7,945 bases of DNA from Gammaproteobacteria bacterium (GCA_023485185.1 JAMCZP010000300.1:1-7945), one strand, 5' to 3'; shown: positions 1-6,567, counted from the first letter of the stretch. Notes: generated by a model from the sequence alone, not told the origin. Program-made: numbers and translations.

Positions 1-1
1 G

Positions 2-946
2 TCTGAGATTGGCTCGGGATTTGAGGCCTTTTTAGCTAACCCAGGGTTGCTGATTTTTAATCACTCGCTGTTTCTCTTTATGACCATGACAGTGGTGGCG
101 GCAGGCGTTGCTAAGGGATTGGAGCGGTTGAACAACCTGCTGATGCCGCTGCTTTATCTACTTCTGCTGTTATTGGCAGGCTATGCGGCCACCACCGATG
201 GCTTTAGCACTGCACTAGCGTGGTTGTTTTTACCCTCTTTTGAAGCGGTGACACCTTCAGTGGTGGTGCATGCGATGGGGCACGCATTCTTTACCTTAGC
301 GGTTGGTGCCTGTGCCTTAATGGCTTACGGGGCTTATATGCCTGAAGAGCAGAGCTTACCCAGAGCAGCAGTGGCGGTCGCAGTACTCGATATCAGCGTG
401 GCCCTGTTAGCGGGTATTGCTATTTTTTCCGTGGTATTTGCACAGGGTATGGACCCCGCCGACGGGCCCGGCCTAATGTTTGTGACCTTGCCTATCGCAT
501 TTTCTGAGCTGCCGTGGGGTTCTGTGTGGCTAAGCGTGTTCTTTTTATTGCTGCTGCTGGCTACTTGGACTTCCGCGATTAATTTAGCCGAGCCAATGGT
601 CGCTACCTTGCAGGGGCTGGGGTTGCGGCGCAGTATTTCAACCGCCATTGTGGCATTGAGCGTATGGTTGATTGGGCTGTTATCGGCGTTCTCGTTCTCT
701 ACGCTTGCCGAATTTCGGCCACTGTTAGGCCGTAATGTATTTGAGCTGGTCAGCAGTATACCGCCGGATATTTTTCTGCCTTTAGGTGGCTTGTTGATTG
801 CCATTTTTGCGGCATGGGTAATGCCTCAAGCGAGTGTAGTGCGTGCATTGGGTGTCGGGGAAAGTGGTTACCTCGTGTGGCGTAATATCATCCGTTGGGT
901 GTCGATCCCATTGACCTTTATTGTCCTATTGGCTGGGTTGCTATAG
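2..946 (+). CDS. Sodium-dependent transporter, NSS/SNF family (5' end missing)
   Basis: This is the C-terminal 314 residues of an inner-membrane symporter of the neurotransmitter:sodium symporter (SNF) family. These LeuT-fold carriers couple Na+ entry to uptake of amino acids or related small solutes. The frame is open to the left edge, so the real start and TM1, which carries part of the substrate and sodium sites, lie outside; the TTG at 47 is only an internal codon. The visible part is a series of hydrophobic helices. FFTLAVG (287-307) matches the LeuT TM6 substrate and Na1 segment. VLDISVALLAG fits TM7, with Asp where LeuT has Asn286, as is common in bacterial members. ATWTSAINLAEP (from about 560) matches TM8, keeping the Ala, Thr and Ser of the Na2 site. 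PADGPGLMFVTLP is a typical bacterial NSS loop. The substrate cannot be deduced. The stop is TAG, followed by 53 bp to the next gene with no visible terminator, so co-transcription is possible. Confidence 0.9.
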   Translation, partial: SEIGSGFEAFLANPGLLIFNHSLFLFMTMTVVAAGVAKGLERLNNLLMPLLYLLLLLLAGYAATTDGFSTALAWLFLPSFEAVTPSVVVHAMGHAFFTLAVGACALMAYGAYMPEEQSLPRAAVAVAVLDISVALLAGIAIFSVVFAQGMDPADGPGLMFVTLPIAFSELPWGSVWLSVFFLLLLLATWTSAINLAEPMVATLQGLGLRRSISTAIVALSVWLIGLLSAFSFSTLAEFRPLLGRNVFELVSSIPPDIFLPLGGLLIAIFAAWVMPQASVVRALGVGESGYLVWRNIIRWVSIPLTFIVLLAGLL

Positions 947-988
947 TGAGCTCAACAAGCCGTGCTATCGAAAGACCGCTAATCTCTT

Positions 989-993
989 AGGAG
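989..993 (+). promoter_or_regulatory. Ribosome binding site deciding the gamma-CA start
   Basis: AGGAG lies 3 nt before the ATG at 997 and 6 nt before a second, in-frame ATG at 1000. The spacing favours 1000 as the main start. The two choices differ by one Met. Confidence 0.6.
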
Positions 994-999
994 TGAATG

Positions 1000-1548
1000 A
1001 TGAGCAGTAGTGCACTAAGAAGCTATCAAGGTGTTTCTCCCCGCTTGGGAGAGCGAGTATATGTTGATCCAGCCAGTGTGGTAATTGGTGACGTTGAAAT
1101 GGGCGATGACTGCTCAGTTTGGCCGATGACGGTAATTCGTGGTGATATGCATCGTATTCGTATCGGCGCGCGCACCAGCGTTCAAGATGGCAGTGTGCTA
1201 CATATTACCCACGCAAGTGACTTCAGTCCTGGGGGATTTCCGCTCACTATCGGTGACGATGTGACCATCGGGCATAAAGCGATTCTTCACGGTTGCACGC
1301 TGGGCAATCGAATACTGGTAGGCATGGGCGCGATAGTAATGGACGGTACGGTGGTGGATGACGAAGTTATTATTGCGGCCGGCGCCGTGGTGACACCGGG
1401 CAAGCATTTGGAAAGTGGTTATGTTTACGCTGGTAATCCAGCCAAAGCGCTGCGTCCTCTTAAAGAGAAAGAGCGTTCTTTCTTCCCTTATACCGCCGGC
1501 AACTACGTTAAGTTGAAAGACCGTTTTCTGGCTGACGTCTCACTTTGA
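1000..1548 (+). CDS. Gamma carbonic anhydrase family protein (YrdA-like, left-handed beta-helix)
   Basis: A small cytoplasmic hexapeptide-repeat protein of the gamma-carbonic-anhydrase-like family (YrdA/PaaY/CaiE group), expected to form a trimer binding a metal between subunits. Start 1000 gives 182 residues; start 997 gives 183 and is less well spaced from the SD. Hexapeptide turns run through most of the chain (VVIGDVEMGDDCSVWP, then IGDDVTIGHKAILHGC, then VIIAAGAVVTPG). The three metal-ligand histidines are present with normal spacing: one in SVLHITH (His68 from start 1000), then the two of IGHKAILHG (His92 and His97). RGDMHRIRIG and NVQDGS-like VQDGS are further family marks. The C-terminal part YVYAGNPAKALRPL is the usual cap before a short helix. 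Many members of this group show little or no carbonic anhydrase activity in vitro, so CO2 hydration is not assured. It follows the transporter gene by 53 bp and may share its transcript. Confidence 0.92.
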   Translation: MSSSALRSYQGVSPRLGERVYVDPASVVIGDVEMGDDCSVWPMTVIRGDMHRIRIGARTSVQDGSVLHITHASDFSPGGFPLTIGDDVTIGHKAILHGCTLGNRILVGMGAIVMDGTVVDDEVIIAAGAVVTPGKHLESGYVYAGNPAKALRPLKEKERSFFPYTAGNYVKLKDRFLADVSL

Positions 1549-1556
1549 TTTTTCTC

Positions 1557-1585
1557 GCTAAGCATTTGCCTAGCCAATCTTTTTT
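1557..1585 (+). terminator. Possible rho-independent terminator after the gamma-CA gene
   Basis: GCTAAGC-ATTT-GCCTAGC (1557-1574) folds into a 7-position stem with one A-C mismatch and a 4-nt loop. It is followed, after CAATC, by six T (1580-1585). The 5-nt gap before the T run makes it an imperfect terminator. It would separate the gamma-CA transcript from the downstream LexA-box promoter region. Confidence 0.35.
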
Positions 1586-1616
1586 GTAAAATAGTCATGT
1601 CGCGGCAGCTAGGAAT

Positions 1617-1632
1617 CTGTTAATTTATACAG
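1617..1632 (+). promoter_or_regulatory. LexA (SOS) box upstream of the DUF457 gene
   Basis: CTGT-TAATTTAT-ACAG fits the gammaproteobacterial LexA consensus CTGT-N8-ACAG exactly, with the usual all-A/T core and T after the right arm. It ends 19 bp before the ATG at 1652. A TAAAAT at 1587-1592 and a TATACA inside the box (1626-1631) are the only -10-like strings nearby, and neither has a good -35. The E. coli DUF457 gene ydjM is itself LexA-controlled, which strengthens the call. Binding is inferred, not shown. Confidence 0.65.
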
Positions 1633-1651
1633 TTTTCCAGGGTGCCGCATC

Positions 1652-2323
1652 ATGGCTAATTTTCGCACGCATATTACAGTGGCAGCGGCGGGCGGCATGC
1701 TGGTGGCTTATGGGGGCTGGCAAGCCGAATGGTGGCTTCCTTCGCAGGCGATAATCATGATCGCCTTGGTTACGTTTGGGGGCATTTTGCCCGACATTGA
1801 TGCCGACCGCTCCCACTCTATTCGATTGATTTTTAACTTACTTTCAGTGCCTGCGCTGGTGTTGGGGGCGTTGCTGTTGCAGCCGTGGCTGACCCCTGGG
1901 GCGCTGCTAATTGCCTGTGGGGGTATTTACTTTAGCGTTCGTTATTTGGCTGGAGTGCTGTTTTCCCGCTTTACCGTTCATCGCGGTATTTGGCACTCAC
2001 TGTTGGCAGGTGGCTTATGCGGCCTGGCAACCGCGGCGCTAAGTTTTAACTTGCTTGACCAGCCTGCCTGGCTGGCTTGGTCTCATGGGGCGGCCGTGCT
2101 GTTGGGGTTTATCATCCACCTGGGGTTAGATGAAATATACAGTGTTGACCTTGAGGGCGCGCGGTTTAAGCGCTCGTTTGGGACGGCGCTTAAGCTCGGT
2201 GATAGTCGTCGGCCGATGTCCAACCTGCTGATGCTAATTGCAACGTTGACGCTGATGCCCTGGGTGCCGCCTTGGGCAGTGCTGGGTGAGTTACTCCATC
2301 AAGGCTCGCTGTTATGGCGGTAG
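1652..2323 (+). CDS. DUF457/YdjM-type membrane-bound metal-dependent hydrolase family protein
   Basis: A 223-residue multipass inner-membrane protein of the DUF457 (YdjM-like) family, usually annotated as a putative metal-dependent hydrolase; no reaction is established here. The conserved polar motifs expected to bind metal are all present: H7 in FRTHI, PDIDADRSHS (47-56), HRGIWHS (110-116) and HLGLDE (156-161). Hydrophobic segments lie at about 8-20, 33-46, 62-78, 84-101, 114-131, 143-157 and 190-206. A basic loop (KRSFGTALKLGDSRR) precedes the last helix. The protein is somewhat longer than E. coli YdjM and differs in its C-terminal half, so I call it YdjM-like rather than an ortholog. AGGG (1639-1642) precedes the ATG by 9 nt. 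A LexA box in the leader suggests DNA-damage induction. The last 25 bp overlap the 3' end of convergent dctD, and no terminator is visible. Confidence 0.82.
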   Translation: MANFRTHITVAAAGGMLVAYGGWQAEWWLPSQAIIMIALVTFGGILPDIDADRSHSIRLIFNLLSVPALVLGALLLQPWLTPGALLIACGGIYFSVRYLAGVLFSRFTVHRGIWHSLLAGGLCGLATAALSFNLLDQPAWLAWSHGAAVLLGFIIHLGLDEIYSVDLEGARFKRSFGTALKLGDSRRPMSNLLMLIATLTLMPWVPPWAVLGELLHQGSLLWR

Positions 2324-3681
2324 TCATCAGCATTCAGGCCATGTTTTTTTAGCTTGTCATAAAAGGTCTTGCGCGGAATGCCCAGGTGGCGGCAAACATC
2401 GGTTACTCGGCCGTGGTAACGCGCCAGTGATTGACTGATTAGACTCTTCTCAAACAGCTCTACCTGGCGTGGCAGGGTAGGTTCTTCTGTATCGGCATTG
2501 ACACCCTCCAGTAATGCATCCAGGCGGTAATCAAAGGCCGCGCCTAATAACACGTAGCGCTCGGCGAGGTTGCGTAGTTCGCGCACATTACCGGGCCAGT
2601 CATGAGCAAGCAGGGCGGCAATATCGGGGCTGTCTAGAGTAGGTGCTTCAAGCCCGCTGCGGTTGGCGGCAACGACAGCAAAATGCTGGAACAGTAAGGG
2701 AATATCCTCACGCCGCTCGCGCAGAGCGGGCAGTGGTAGGGTGACCACGTTCAAACGGTAATACAGATCCTCACGGAAATAGCCCTCTTCAGCAGCGGCT
2801 TTGAGATCCACCTTAGTGGCTGCAATCACACGAATATCCAGTGGGACGGTTTCGTTAGCACCAAGGCGTTCAACGCTGCGCTCTTGCAGTACGCGCAGTA
2901 GCTTTACTTGCAGCGCCATGGGCATTGATTCGATTTCATCTAGAAACACCGTGCCGCCGTTAGCGTGCTCAAATTTACCGATGCGCCGCTCTACGGCACC
3001 GGTGAAGGCGCCTTTTTCATGGCCGAATAGCTCTGACTCAATGGTGTTTTCGGGCACTGCACCGCAATTGATCGCCATGAATGGGCTGTTACGGCGCATG
3101 CTACGCTCGTGAATCGCGCGGGCCACCAAGTCTTTGCCAGTGCCTGTTTCGCCAAACAGCAGCACATCGGCTTCCACTTGGCTGATACGCTGGATCATGG
3201 CCGCCAATCGCGAAATGACCGCAGTGCGGCCAACCAGCCGTGGGCCTAATGCGGCCTGCTGCACTTCCAGCTCGGCTTTAAGGCGATGGTTTTCTAGGCT
3301 GAGCTGGCGCTTTTCAATGCCCCGGCGCACCACATCCAGCAATTGGTCACCAGCGAAGGGCTTCTCAAGGAAATCCCAAGCACCGGCCCGCATGGCCTCT
3401 ACTGCAGTGGAAATATCGCCATGGCCAGTAATTAAAATAATCGGCAGAGTGGCATCGCGGCTGTGTAGCTCGTGAAGCAGTGCCATGCCATCCATGCCCG
3501 GCATGCGAATGTCACTCACAATGACCCCAGGGAAGTCTGGGGGCAGCGCTGCTAGCGCTTGTTCCGCCGATTCAAAACAGAAAGGCGTGTAGCCTGCGAG
3601 CTCTAAGGTTTGGCTGGCGGTGATGCGCAGATGCGGTTCGTCGTCGATCACCATGACCGGCAGCGTCGACGGCTCATGCAT
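2299..3681 (-). CDS. dctD: Sigma-54-dependent response regulator, DctD type
   Basis: A 460-residue NtrC-family transcription activator, partner of the kinase encoded just upstream. The receiver domain (about 8-120) has the acidic pair D13/D14, phospho-acceptor D57 in SDIRMPG, T85 and K107. A linker leads to a sigma-54 AAA+ ATPase domain (about 149-385) with Walker A GETGTGKD (177-184), GAFTGA (224-229), which contacts sigma-54, Walker B TVFLDE (244-249), and the DWPGNVREL motif near its end. The C-terminal Fis-type helix-turn-helix ends in PRKTFYDKLKKHGL, very typical of DctD. All motifs are intact. The ATG lies inside the end of dctB (8-nt overlap). A strong SD, AGGAGAG (3690-3696), sits 8 nt upstream within dctB coding sequence. 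The family member DctD activates C4-dicarboxylate transporter promoters. Here the operon with lldR makes lactate or a related organic acid an alternative signal (inference). No target promoter is visible in the window. Confidence 0.93.
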   Translation of the reverse strand: MHEPSTLPVMVIDDEPHLRITASQTLELAGYTPFCFESAEQALAALPPDFPGVIVSDIRMPGMDGMALLHELHSRDATLPIILITGHGDISTAVEAMRAGAWDFLEKPFAGDQLLDVVRRGIEKRQLSLENHRLKAELEVQQAALGPRLVGRTAVISRLAAMIQRISQVEADVLLFGETGTGKDLVARAIHERSMRRNSPFMAINCGAVPENTIESELFGHEKGAFTGAVERRIGKFEHANGGTVFLDEIESMPMALQVKLLRVLQERSVERLGANETVPLDIRVIAATKVDLKAAAEEGYFREDLYYRLNVVTLPLPALRERREDIPLLFQHFAVVAANRSGLEAPTLDSPDIAALLAHDWPGNVRELRNLAERYVLLGAAFDYRLDALLEGVNADTEEPTLPRQVELFEKSLISQSLARYHGRVTDVCRHLGIPRKTFYDKLKKHGLNADDYRHNSEP

Positions 3682-5563
3682 AAGAAGAACTCTCCTGGGG
3701 TTGGGTTAACGGTGAGTGGGGTAGGGTAATGGTAAAGCACGCGCCTCCTTCGGGTTGATTGGCCACCTGCAGTTTGCCGCCTAGATCGTCCATGATGCGC
3801 GAGGAAATAGATAGCCCAAGCCCTAGGCCACTCCCAGGGGCCTTGGTGGTAAAGAAGGGTTCAAAAATATGCCCAATATGCTCTTGAGGAATACCGGGGC
3901 CGTTATCAGCGACACTGATAATGACCTGGTGTTGATGAATATGGGCCCCGAGGGTGAGTTGTGCAGCAGGCGATGCTTTCATTGCCTGCAGTGCATTGCT
4001 AATCAAATTAACCAATACCTGCTCTAGGCGTACTAAGTCACCTTTTACCCAGAGCGTTTCATCGGGCCAATCCTGAATAATGGTGATATTGCTTTCACGC
4101 AAGCGGCTCTGAAACAGACGCAAGGCATAGTCGATACATGCTTGAATGGAAATAGTCTCCTGGCGCTCGCTACTTTTACGTGAAAACTGGCGTAACTGAG
4201 CGCTGATGTCCGCCATTCGTTCAGTGAGCTCAACAATTTGCTCAAGATTCGCGTCTGCTTTTTCGTAGCGCGCTAAGGCCATAAAGCGACGGGCGTTTTC
4301 ACCGTAAGCGCGAATGGCAGCCAGTGGCTGATTGAGTTCGTGGTTGATGCCTGCCGCGAGTTGGCCCAAAACGGCGAGCTTAGCTGCTTGAATGAGCTCA
4401 TCCTGGGTTTGTCGCAGATTTGCCTCTGCACGACGGCGCTCTTCAATTTCACCTGAAAGGCGTTGGTTGCTGGCAACCAGGTCGCGGGTACGCCGTTCAA
4501 CGCTGACTTCTAATTCATCCCGCACACGCGCCAAGGTGTGGCGCTCGCGTTCGGCAAATGCTTCCCGCTCGCGGCGTAGTCGTAGGCGTTGCCAGCCAAT
4601 GCCAGCGCCAAGCGTGACCACGCCGTAAAGGCCCCCTGCCATAAGAGCTGCAATCCACTGGGCGCTAATAACAGGCGTTAGCGGCTTTAAGATATGCATT
4701 TGCCAGCCAAATTCGGGAATGGGGCGGGTAATGCTTAAGTAACGCTCGCCACTTAAGGGGCCATGGGCAAAACTAACTAAATAACTGCCAGGGCCGTAGG
4801 GCGTTTCAAGCTCGAGCCCTGAAGGTGACAGTGGCTCCATGGCATAGCGTCGTGTGGCTCTTAATGCTTCACGCTCTTCCTCGTTGAGTGGGTACAGCGC
4901 GTTCATACGTAGTTCAGGGTGGCTGGCCATAAAAATAATATTGTCGCTGTCAGTCACAAACAGTTCTGCATCTTGCTCCGCCCAGCTCTCTTCTACGTCG
5001 TCCAGGAGTACTTTAATAACCAATACCCCATCAGGTTTTGCATCTGGTGAGGTGTCGTCTAGCCAAACCGGCGCTGAAAAGAAGTAGCCTCGTTCAAGCG
5101 ATTGGGTTCCCAGGCCATAAAAGCGACCCTGCCTGCCCTCAATCGCTTCTGAGTAATAGCTTCGAAAAGCGTAGTTATGGCCAATAAAGGTATTGGGGCG
5201 GTGCCAGTTGCTGGCGGCAATCGTATAAGCATCCCGATCAAGCAGGTAAACGTCGGAGACGCCTGCCGTAAAGCGGAAGCGATCCAGAAGTAAATTAAGC
5301 GACATCGGGTCTTGGCCATCGGGAGACGCAAGAAAGCGTTGAATTCCCTCCCGCGTTGCTAACATTTGTGGCAAGTAGTCGTAACGCAGTAAGTAGCCAT
5401 TCAAGTTGGCCGCAGATAAGCGAAGCTCGTTTTCTGCGTCGTCCTGCAAGTTTGATAGCGCCTGCTCACGGGCAAGCAGCGCCGCTTGCCACATGCAAAA
5501 AACAAGGCCCAGGGTTATAACCATGAGCCACAGCAGGCGCCAGCGGAGCGATTGGCTGATCAT
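3674..5563 (-). CDS. dctB: Membrane sensor histidine kinase, DctB type
   Basis: A 629-residue sensor kinase of the DctB family. TM1 is at about 9-30. It is followed by a large periplasmic double-Cache sensor (about 35-295) with DctB-like strings FIGHNYAFRSYYSEA and GTQSLERGYFFSAPV, where these proteins bind organic acids. TM2 is at about 303-324. A charged coiled coil (about 327-395) leads to the kinase core. The phospho-acceptor is His408 in NHELNQPLAA. The ATP-binding domain has the N box (NLISNALQA, about 519-527), DNGPGI (553-558), the F box FEPFFTTK (567-574) and GSGLGLGLS (577-585). Everything needed for autophosphorylation is present. The start codon overlaps the lldR stop as ATGA. No Shine-Dalgarno sequence is visible in front of it, so translation probably depends on termination-reinitiation from lldR. 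Its 3' end overlaps dctD by 8 nt. C4-dicarboxylate is the family ligand; lactate or another monocarboxylate is possible given the operon. Confidence 0.92.
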   Translation of the reverse strand: MISQSLRWRLLWLMVITLGLVFCMWQAALLAREQALSNLQDDAENELRLSAANLNGYLLRYDYLPQMLATREGIQRFLASPDGQDPMSLNLLLDRFRFTAGVSDVYLLDRDAYTIAASNWHRPNTFIGHNYAFRSYYSEAIEGRQGRFYGLGTQSLERGYFFSAPVWLDDTSPDAKPDGVLVIKVLLDDVEESWAEQDAELFVTDSDNIIFMASHPELRMNALYPLNEEEREALRATRRYAMEPLSPSGLELETPYGPGSYLVSFAHGPLSGERYLSITRPIPEFGWQMHILKPLTPVISAQWIAALMAGGLYGVVTLGAGIGWQRLRLRREREAFAERERHTLARVRDELEVSVERRTRDLVASNQRLSGEIEERRRAEANLRQTQDELIQAAKLAVLGQLAAGINHELNQPLAAIRAYGENARRFMALARYEKADANLEQIVELTERMADISAQLRQFSRKSSERQETISIQACIDYALRLFQSRLRESNITIIQDWPDETLWVKGDLVRLEQVLVNLISNALQAMKASPAAQLTLGAHIHQHQVIISVADNGPGIPQEHIGHIFEPFFTTKAPGSGLGLGLSISSRIMDDLGGKLQVANQPEGGACFTITLPHSPLTQPQESSSYA

Positions 5564-6333
5564 GCTGGTGCGCTGCTTGTGCCTTGAGCACGGCGAAGGG
5601 CGCGCTGCGCCCGCGTTTCAGCACGTGCCATTTCCAATAAACCTTCTTCAACAAACACAAGGTGCTCGTGGGCGCGAGCGCGAGCATCCTCTGCGCGACC
5701 GTCTAAAATGGCATCTAATAGTTTGCGATGCTGCTGCATGAGCTGGCTACGTGAGCCTGGCCTGGCAAATAAGTGTGCCAAGTTATTCACAATGCTTTTT
5801 TCCAACAGGTGAAAAATGCCACGAATCGTATGCAGTAATAGAACGTTGTGCGCGGCTTCAGCAATGGCAAGGTGGAACGCCGCGTCTAATTTTGCTTCCT
5901 GAATTGGGTCGGCACCTGCAAAGCCGCCGTCAAGTTCTTCAAAGCGCTGAATCAGCAAGGCTTTATCAGCAGGTGTCGAACGAAGCGCAGCGTAATAAGC
6001 GGATATTCCTTCCATCGCATCGCGAAATTCGAGCAAATCTAAATTGAACTCGTCATGGCGTGAGAGCATTTCCAGCAGCGGATCAGTGTAACCGTTACTA
6101 AGGTCATTATTAACAAAGGTACCGCCCCCTTGGCGGCTGGTGAGTAGACCTCGGGCCGCTAATTTTTGAATCGCTTCACGTAATGAGGGGCGAGATACAC
6201 CAAATCGTTGGGCTAGTTCACGTTCAGGGGGGAGGCGTTGTCCTGGTTTTAAACTGCCTTCCAGCATCATTGCTTCTAGGCGTTCGGTAATAACGTCGGC
6301 TAAGCGCTGTTGGCGGAGCGGTGGATAGCTCAT
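5560..6333 (-). CDS. lldR: GntR-family (FadR/FCD) L-lactate-responsive repressor, LldR-like
   Basis: A 257-residue cytoplasmic repressor. The N-terminal winged helix-turn-helix (about 9-75) has the classic GntR core PPERELAQRFGVSRPSLREAI and the wing RQGGGTF. The C-terminal FCD ligand domain (about 95-235) keeps a full metal-ligand set, D150, H154, H202 and H224, close in number to those of lactate-binding LldR proteins. The strings LDAAFHLAIAEAAHNVLLLHTIRG and LLEFRDAMEG (read as short motifs) closely recall E. coli LldR from memory; PdhR is the next nearest relative. It is divergent from lldD, and two TTGGT-N3-ACCAA palindromes between them match the operator expected for this subfamily. 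These three facts support LldR over other FadR-type proteins. The ATG at 6333 has only a weak SD. The gene leads an operon with dctB and dctD and is probably autoregulated through the operator over its promoter. The C-terminal tail is Ala/Arg-rich. Confidence 0.88.
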   Translation of the reverse strand: MSYPPLRQQRLADVITERLEAMMLEGSLKPGQRLPPERELAQRFGVSRPSLREAIQKLAARGLLTSRQGGGTFVNNDLSNGYTDPLLEMLSRHDEFNLDLLEFRDAMEGISAYYAALRSTPADKALLIQRFEELDGGFAGADPIQEAKLDAAFHLAIAEAAHNVLLLHTIRGIFHLLEKSIVNNLAHLFARPGSRSQLMQQHRKLLDAILDGRAEDARARAHEHLVFVEEGLLEMARAETRAQRALRRAQGTSSAPA

Positions 6334-6347
6334 ATTAAATAGCTCAT
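6330..6347 (-). other. Possible 5-codon leader ORF (MSYLI) coupled to lldR
   Basis: On the minus strand ATG-AGC-TAT-TTA-ATA-TGA starts 14 nt before the lldR ATG, and its stop overlaps that ATG as ATGA. AGAGGG (6357-6362) lies 9 nt upstream, a better SD than the one directly before lldR. The 9-mer ATGAGCTAT occurs at both starts, as if a 14-bp duplication made the second one. Either this is a translational-coupling leader or the ATG pair is an accident; expression is not shown. Confidence 0.22.
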
Positions 6348-6363
6348 GTTAACTAGCCCTCTA

Positions 6364-6378
6364 ATTGGTAAGACCAAT
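6364..6378. promoter_or_regulatory. LldR operator O1 (lldR-proximal)
   Basis: ATTGGT-AAG-ACCAAT is a perfect 6-3-6 inverted repeat of the TGGT-N3-ACCA type used by FadR-subfamily GntR regulators, including LldR and PdhR. It begins at the last bases of the lldR -10 box and covers the expected transcription start near 6370, so binding should block lldR-dctB-dctD transcription. Confidence 0.75.
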
Positions 6379-6405
6379 ATTAAAAGCTTTATAGGGTTAG
6401 CTCAA
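6377..6405 (-). promoter_or_regulatory. Sigma-70 promoter of the lldR-dctB-dctD operon
   Basis: On the minus strand a -35 TTGAGC (6400-6405) and a -10 TAATAT (6377-6382) are separated by exactly 17 bp. The predicted start, about 7 nt downstream near 6370, falls in operator O1 and leaves a leader of roughly 37 nt. It is the best promoter in the window by consensus match. Confidence 0.55.
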
Positions 6406-6450
6406 GGGGCTAGCAACGAGCACAAGGTATGCTTTAGACGTAGGATGATA

Positions 6451-6469
6451 ATGCTTTAAACTAAAGTAT
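6451..6469. promoter_or_regulatory. 8-3-8 inverted repeat, possible site for an unidentified regulator
   Basis: ATGCTTTA-AAC-TAAAGTAT is an inverted repeat with one mismatch. A third copy of the half-site, ATGCTTTA, lies 22 bp upstream (6429-6436), two helical turns away. It does not resemble the TTGGT-N3-ACCAA operators. Its centre (6460) is about 40 bp upstream of the start predicted from the TATACT box at 6488, a place typical of class II activators. The identity of any binding protein is unknown. Confidence 0.3.
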
Positions 6470-6487
6470 AGAGCCGTTTAATGGCGT

Positions 6488-6493
6488 TATACT
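6488..6493 (+). promoter_or_regulatory. Candidate -10 box for lldD
   Basis: TATACT differs from TATAAT at one position, but no -35 is found 16-18 bp upstream, which would fit an activator-dependent promoter using the inverted repeat at 6451-6469. A weaker alternative is TAAGAT at 6535-6540, also without a good -35, which would place operator O2 just past the start. I cannot choose firmly between them. Confidence 0.3.
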
Positions 6494-6552
6494 GCATCAT
6501 GGTTTAACGCTTACTGAGTGCTTCAGTAGTGCAATAAGATAGATTTTTGTAA

Positions 6553-6567
6553 ATTGGTAAAACCAAT
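6553..6567. promoter_or_regulatory. LldR operator O2 (lldD-proximal)
   Basis: ATTGGT-AAA-ACCAAT is a perfect 6-3-6 palindrome with both arms identical to O1 and only the centre differing by one base. It lies 90 bp before the lldD ATG and 189 bp (centre to centre) from O1. Placement downstream of either candidate lldD promoter suggests repression by roadblock or by looping with O1. Confidence 0.75.

Noticed and set aside
47..49. TTG as the start of the transporter
   Set aside because: The frame is open to base 2 and family proteins are over 100 residues longer at the N-terminus, so the true start lies left of the window.
334..804. 156-codon minus-strand open frame opposite the transporter
   Set aside because: The + strand encodes a clear NSS transporter with conserved motifs; the antisense product has no family features.
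1991..2008. TGGCAC followed by TTGGCA, resembling a -24/-12 promoter
   Set aside because: The spacing puts TG, not GC, at the -12 position, and it lies inside the DUF457 coding region.
2801..3475. Open frames of 100 codons or more on the + strand opposite dctD
   Set aside because: They are Ser/Arg-rich antisense shadows of a well-supported gene, with no recognisable domain.
5466..5741. Open frames on both strands around the lldR-dctB junction
   Set aside because: Both are shadow frames across the ATGA junction of two well-supported genes.
6482..6495. Sigma-54-like string TGGCGTTATACTGC before lldD, tempting because DctD is nearby
   Set aside because: The GG and GC elements are separated by 9 bp rather than the required 10, and the -24 element is poor. 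The same bases contain a better sigma-70 -10 (TATACT).
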